Below the pieces are notes generated by a model. That model worked only from the letters and a program-made list of their open reading frames with translations, made no database searches and was not told where the DNA came from. Position numbers and translations under genes: made by a program. Below, in pieces: positions 61,086 through 64,000 of a DNA stretch of 64,000 nucleotides. The DNA lies in NCBI GenBank assembly GCA_944392295.1, contig CALXWE010000007.1:17270-81269 (forward strand), written 5' to 3'. The stretch's first letter is position 1; each line of letters starts with the position of its first letter. The stretch comes from an uncultured Alphaproteobacteria bacterium (GTDB lineage Bacteria; Pseudomonadota; Alphaproteobacteria; RF32; CAG-239).

Positions 61086-62951
61086 ATGCTAAAAAAGACG
61101 GCTAAATCTAAAAAGAAAACATCAAAAACATCAAAAAAGAAAAGTTTTTTCAAAAAGCATAAATACCTCAAACCGCTATTAAAAGTTTGTGCGGTTATTG
61201 GTACCGCCTTAATGTTGTACATAGGGTACTGTTACGTAACTTTGCCTGATGTAGAAGATGCGGTTTCGCACACCCGTCAGCCGTCAACAACGATTATTGC
61301 CGAAAACGGCAATGAAATTTTTACCTTTGGCAATAGTTTTTCCGAGGTAGTATATTTAGATAATCTGCCCTATTATGTACCGGCAGCAATTATAGATGTT
61401 GAAGACAGGCGTTTTTATTCGCACTTTGGCTTTGATATTATAGGTTTTACCCGAGCCATGGTTGTAAATATTATGAAGGGTCGCTATGCTCAAGGAGCCA
61501 GCACCATAACTCAGCAAGTAGCAAAAAATTTATTTTTAACATCGGAAAAGAGCATAAAGCGCAAAGTACAAGAATTATTATTGGCTTTTTGGTTAGAGAG
61601 TCGTTTTACCAAGGAGCAAATTTTAACATTGTATTTAAACCGGGTATATTTAGGCTCCGGCACTTACGGAATTGAAGCGGCGGCCAACCGTTATTTTGGT
61701 AAGAGTTCACGAGATTTAAGTTTAAAAGAAGCTGCAATTTTAGCCGGAATGTTAAAAGCCCCTTCCCGTTACAATCCCTTATCCAATCCTGATAAGGCAC
61801 AAGACAGAGCTAAAGTTGTTTTAAATCTGATGTACGACCACGGTACCATAAGCCGAAGTGAGTTTGAAGAGGCATTAAACGAGCCTTTGCATGACAGTAG
61901 TAAATATAAAGTTGAAGGAGCTCGTCATTTTGCCGATATGGTTTATAACGAGGTTAATGCCTATATTGGTAATCGCAATCAAGATTTATACGTAAGTACT
62001 ACGCTTGATCAAGATTTACAGCAAAAAGCCGAATGGATTTTACAAGATACCATTGCGCAAAACAAAGATAAAAACGTAACCCAAGGCGCCATTGTCATTT
62101 TAGACCATAACGGTGCCATAAAGGCGATGGTCGGTGGTGTAGACTACAATGCCAGCCAATTTAACCGAGCTACACAAGCTTTAAGACAGCCCGGTTCGGC
62201 ATTTAAGCCGTTTGTATACATTACGGCATTACAACATGGTTTTACTCCGCAAGATATAATCAACGACGTTCCCGTAACAATCGGCAAATGGAAACCTGAA
62301 AACAGTACCAAAAAGCATTACGGAGCCGTAACTTTGACAGAAGCTTTGAGCCGTTCACTAAACTTAGCGACCATCAATTTGGCAGAGCAGTTAAACCGTA
62401 AAGATATAATTTCAACTGCGCATAAAATGGGGATTACAACCGATTTACCTGACACTCCGTCTCTAGCCTTAGGAGCTGCTGAAGTAAAAGTTTTGGACAT
62501 GGCGGTAGCGTACGCAGTCATGGCCGGTGGCGGTAAAGCAGTTTGGCCATATTCAATAGAAGAAATATATTCCAAAGACGGTATTCAGTTATATCAGCGC
62601 GACTATAGTGAGCCAATACAAATTTTAGATACCCAAACAGTAGATAAAATAACGGGTATGCTCAAAAACGTAATTGACTACGGTACCGGACGGCGAGCTC
62701 AATTACCGGTATTTGCGGCGGGCAAGACCGGAACATCACAAGACTTTAGAGATGCCTGGTTTGTAGGTTGGACAGATGACTATGTGGCCGCCGTATGGCT
62801 AGGAAATGATGACAATTCCCCCATGGATAAAATCGGAGGCGCCGGATTGCCGGCTCAGATATGGCAAAAAATAATGTTAAACACCATAGATTTAAGTTCT
62901 GATAAGACAGAAAGCGTATTTAAAAAGGGAAGAAAACTACTACCGTGGTAA
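61086..62951 (+). CDS. Class A penicillin-binding protein (PBP1A/1C-like)
   Basis: Bifunctional peptidoglycan glycosyltransferase/transpeptidase. 621 residues, short for PBP1A because no OB-like insert is seen. A very basic cytoplasmic start (KKTAKSKKKTSKTSKKKS) and one anchor segment (VCAVIGTALMLYIGYCYV, about 38-56). GT51 domain: IIDVEDRRFYSHFGFD (catalytic Glu about 101), GASTITQQVAKNLFLT and LTLYLNRVYLG. Transpeptidase: PGSAFKPFVYI (Ser-x-x-Lys, about 370), SRSLNLATI (SxN, about 421) and GKTGTSQDFRDAWFVGW (KTG, about 547). All catalytic motifs are intact. ATG after GGAGAGTA; divergent from polA. Confidence 0.95.
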   Translation: MLKKTAKSKKKTSKTSKKKSFFKKHKYLKPLLKVCAVIGTALMLYIGYCYVTLPDVEDAVSHTRQPSTTIIAENGNEIFTFGNSFSEVVYLDNLPYYVPAAIIDVEDRRFYSHFGFDIIGFTRAMVVNIMKGRYAQGASTITQQVAKNLFLTSEKSIKRKVQELLLAFWLESRFTKEQILTLYLNRVYLGSGTYGIEAAANRYFGKSSRDLSLKEAAILAGMLKAPSRYNPLSNPDKAQDRAKVVLNLMYDHGTISRSEFEEALNEPLHDSSKYKVEGARHFADMVYNEVNAYIGNRNQDLYVSTTLDQDLQQKAEWILQDTIAQNKDKNVTQGAIVILDHNGAIKAMVGGVDYNASQFNRATQALRQPGSAFKPFVYITALQHGFTPQDIINDVPVTIGKWKPENSTKKHYGAVTLTEALSRSLNLATINLAEQLNRKDIISTAHKMGITTDLPDTPSLALGAAEVKVLDMAVAYAVMAGGGKAVWPYSIEEIYSKDGIQLYQRDYSEPIQILDTQTVDKITGMLKNVIDYGTGRRAQLPVFAAGKTGTSQDFRDAWFVGWTDDYVAAVWLGNDDNSPMDKIGGAGLPAQIWQKIMLNTIDLSSDKTESVFKKGRKLLPW

Positions 62952-63007
62952 TTATCATAAGCTTACCATAAATTTTGATTACATTAACCAGACAAGACTC
63001 TTTTTGA

Positions 63008-63041
63008 TTGCAAAAAAAAAAACGGTTTATGATTTCGTTTA
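63008..63041 (+). repeat. Pilin-type upstream motif, copy 2 (A11 tract)
   Basis: TTGC-A11-CGGTTTATGATTTCG, the same block as at 46299-46329 except for two more A. Contains TATGAT at 63028-63033. Lies 36 nt before the pilin-like ATG. Confidence 0.6.
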
Positions 63042-63076
63042 AAGCTCTTTAATTTTAGTTAACTCGGAGGTTTTAA

Positions 63077-63649
63077 ATGAAATTTTATCAATCGGGACGC
63101 TCTATGGTGGAGATGTTAGGTGTTTTAGCGATTATAGGCGTACTTTCAGTTGGCGCTATTGCCGGTTACTCTAAAGCTATGATGAAGTATAAACTTAATA
63201 AATATGCCTCTGATATAACTTTAATGCTGGCTGAGCTACATTCCTTAATGCGAGGAGATAATGATTTAAGCGGTATAGATGTTAAATATTTTGTACCGGA
63301 AAACCTGCTGCATACAGAGGTACATAAGACATCATTTACCGATTATTTCTATAACCGATGGGGTATTAACAATTACGGATTATTCGTTCGTATAGGCGGC
63401 GATGCCGATACTGGCACATCATCTTCAAGATTAGAAACCATAAAAAGCACATGTCAAATAATTTTCCAAAGTACCGTTGAAGCAAATTTAAAAGATGTAA
63501 TTATATTCTTTCCCGGTGGAAATCTACAAATCTGCAACGACAGCTGCCAAACCAAATTTTCAGACCTTAATGTCACAACAATAAGCAACTTCTGTAATAC
63601 CATCGCTACGGCACAAAATTCTGACGCCATTATGTATTTTCGTTTTTAA
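63077..63649 (+). CDS. Type IV pilin-like protein, 190 aa
   Basis: Intact member of the same family as the broken gene at 46365-47224. ATG with CTCGGAGG upstream. Leader MKFYQSG, then RSMVEMLGVLAIIGVLSVG: Gly at -1, Glu at +5, Arg at +1. The hydrophobic helix ends YSKAMMKYKLNK. The head domain (about 45-190) is unlike that of its sibling but again carries C-terminal cysteines (CNDSCQTK, FCNTIA) and Ser/Asp-rich loops. Function is probably a surface or secretion-associated pseudopilin. No prepilin peptidase, ATPase or platform gene is in the window. Confidence 0.85.
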   Translation: MKFYQSGRSMVEMLGVLAIIGVLSVGAIAGYSKAMMKYKLNKYASDITLMLAELHSLMRGDNDLSGIDVKYFVPENLLHTEVHKTSFTDYFYNRWGINNYGLFVRIGGDADTGTSSSRLETIKSTCQIIFQSTVEANLKDVIIFFPGGNLQICNDSCQTKFSDLNVTTISNFCNTIATAQNSDAIMYFRF

Positions 63650-63671
63650 CCCAACAAAAATAATTTTTTTA

Positions 63672-63700
63672 TTGACAAGTAAAAAAGGTTAATATATAAG
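63672..63700 (+). promoter_or_regulatory. Putative tRNA-Thr promoter
   Basis: TTGACA (63672-63677), 17 nt, TATAAG (63695-63700), 12 nt before the tRNA. Confidence 0.65.
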
Positions 63701-63712
63701 GAGCGAAGTTAA

Positions 63713-63788
63713 GCCGACATAGCTCAGTTGGTAGAGCAACTGATTTGTAATCAGTGGGTCGGGAGTTCAAGTCTCTCTGTCGGCACCA
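63713..63788 (+). tRNA. tRNA-Thr (TGT)
   Basis: Complete cloverleaf with encoded CCA. Acceptor GCCGACA pairs with TGTCGGC; D-arm GCTC...GAGC; anticodon stem ACTGA/TCAGT with loop TTTGTAA (anticodon TGT); T-arm GGGAG-TTCAAGT-CTCTC; discriminator A. Confidence 0.97.
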
Positions 63789-63801
63789 TTAAAAACAAAA
63801 T

Positions 63802-63824
63802 GCGTCTTTATGACGCTTTTTTTT
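63802..63824 (+). terminator. tRNA-Thr terminator
   Basis: GCGTC / GACGC stem with 5-nt loop followed by eight T. Confidence 0.85.
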
Positions 63825-63853
63825 ATTTTTAAAGTCAGCAGAAAATTGAACTG

Positions 63854-63871
63854 CCGACCACTGGGTCGGGA
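63854..63871 (+). other. Hairpin repeating the tRNA-Thr T-stem segment
   Basis: CCGACC / GGTCGG stem with ACTG loop. TGGGTCGGGA at 63862-63871 equals 63755-63764 inside tRNA-Thr (variable loop plus 5' T-stem), 107 nt away; the other arm is complementary to it. Same layout as after tRNA-Asp. Confidence 0.65.
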
Positions 63872-64000
63872 CGAGGAGTAAAAAGCTAAAAGTAATTAGC
63901 TTTTTACGACGCAGGTTACGCGTTTGTTAGCTTGAAAGACCGCGACAGCGGACGTATCAAGCGTTACATAGCGGTGACCGTAGCGAGTTGGCGAAAAATC
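63872..64000 (+). other. Hairpin-rich tail after tRNA-Thr, cut by the window edge
   Basis: No gene seen. GAGGAG precedes an 11-bp perfect stem GTAAAAAGCTA / TAGCTTTTTAC (63878-63907, 8-nt loop), then a nested inverted repeat GCTTGA...TCAAGC (63930-63962) enclosing CCGC-GACA-GCGG. Order and spacing resemble the tail after tRNA-Asp. Confidence 0.55.

Noticed and set aside
63900..64000. Integron attC-like site in the tail after tRNA-Thr (GTTAGC near 63926)
   Set aside because: The core does not fit GTTRRRY with a paired RYYYAAC at the right distance, and no integrase is visible.

Overview
The window looks like a chromosomal segment of an AT-rich alphaproteobacterium with an anaerobic or microaerobic life. 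Evidence: a ChpT-type histidine phosphotransferase (CckA-ChpT-CtrA pathway, alphaproteobacterial), TrmFO next to squalene/phytoene-synthase homologues, a full-length pyruvate:ferredoxin oxidoreductase, rubrerythrin, an RND efflux pair, FadL and a periplasmic M23 peptidase with a Gram-negative layout. The pilin-like proteins with a 'GRSMVEMLGVLAIIGVLSVG' N-terminus suggest the uncultured gut-type alphaproteobacterial lineage; this placement is an inference.

Layout. 1-2784 (-): RND pump permease (cut by the window edge) and its lipoprotein adaptor. 2992-6434: two orphan proteins flanking a YbaK-type deacylase; the second has a degenerate RelA/SpoT-like region. 6530-10090 (-): NifJ-type pyruvate oxidoreductase. 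10999-12362 (-): folA-thyA. 12527-19692 (+): a shortened division/cell-wall cluster mraY-ftsW-murB-ftsQ-ftsA-ftsZ without murG, murC and ddl. 19854-23337: a small secreted protein, an alpha/beta hydrolase, cysE, a secreted protein and a TrmJ-like methyltransferase. 23396-29829 (-): glgB-glgX-malQ glycogen operon. 30018-39902: DUF2934 protein, DUF4139 protein, aldo/keto reductase, an XRE-like regulator preceded by a strongly structured RNA, a YgiW-type OB-fold protein, HdeD, an interrupted-Nudix protein, RecJ, DUF192 lipoprotein. 39954-42906 (-): trmFO and two prenyl-synthase homologues. 43033-46202: secreted protein plus ChpT, convergent with a DUF2157/GDYXXLXY membrane pair. 46365-47224: a pilin-like gene broken by a small insert. 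47340-49483 (-): rubrerythrin and M23 peptidase. 49687-53407: tRNA-Asp with an exact 102-bp duplication, followed by an accessory-looking gene group. 53532-62951: FadL, Aas-like acyltransferase/acyl-ACP synthetase, PheA, PolA and a class A penicillin-binding protein. 63077-64000: a second pilin-like gene, tRNA-Thr and a hairpin-rich tail.

How it fits together. Most of the window is compact housekeeping: short gaps, many bidirectional terminators between convergent genes, and several 3' overlaps. Glycogen remodelling (GlgB, GlgX, MalQ) and pyruvate oxidation to acetyl-CoA with reduced ferredoxin fit fermentative carbon storage and use; rubrerythrin fits peroxide defence in an anaerobe.

The least explained structures are small. 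(1) Each of the two tRNA genes is followed, about 100 nt downstream, by a hairpin whose one arm repeats 9-10 nt of that same tRNA (variable loop/T-stem) and then by further hairpins in a similar order. (2) A 182-bp insert in a pilin-like gene is flanked by an 11-bp near-perfect direct repeat, and removing it restores one continuous reading frame. (3) A roughly 155-nt RNA with its own promoter, long-range stem and terminator precedes the XRE-like gene. All statements rest on reading the sequence; no database search was run.
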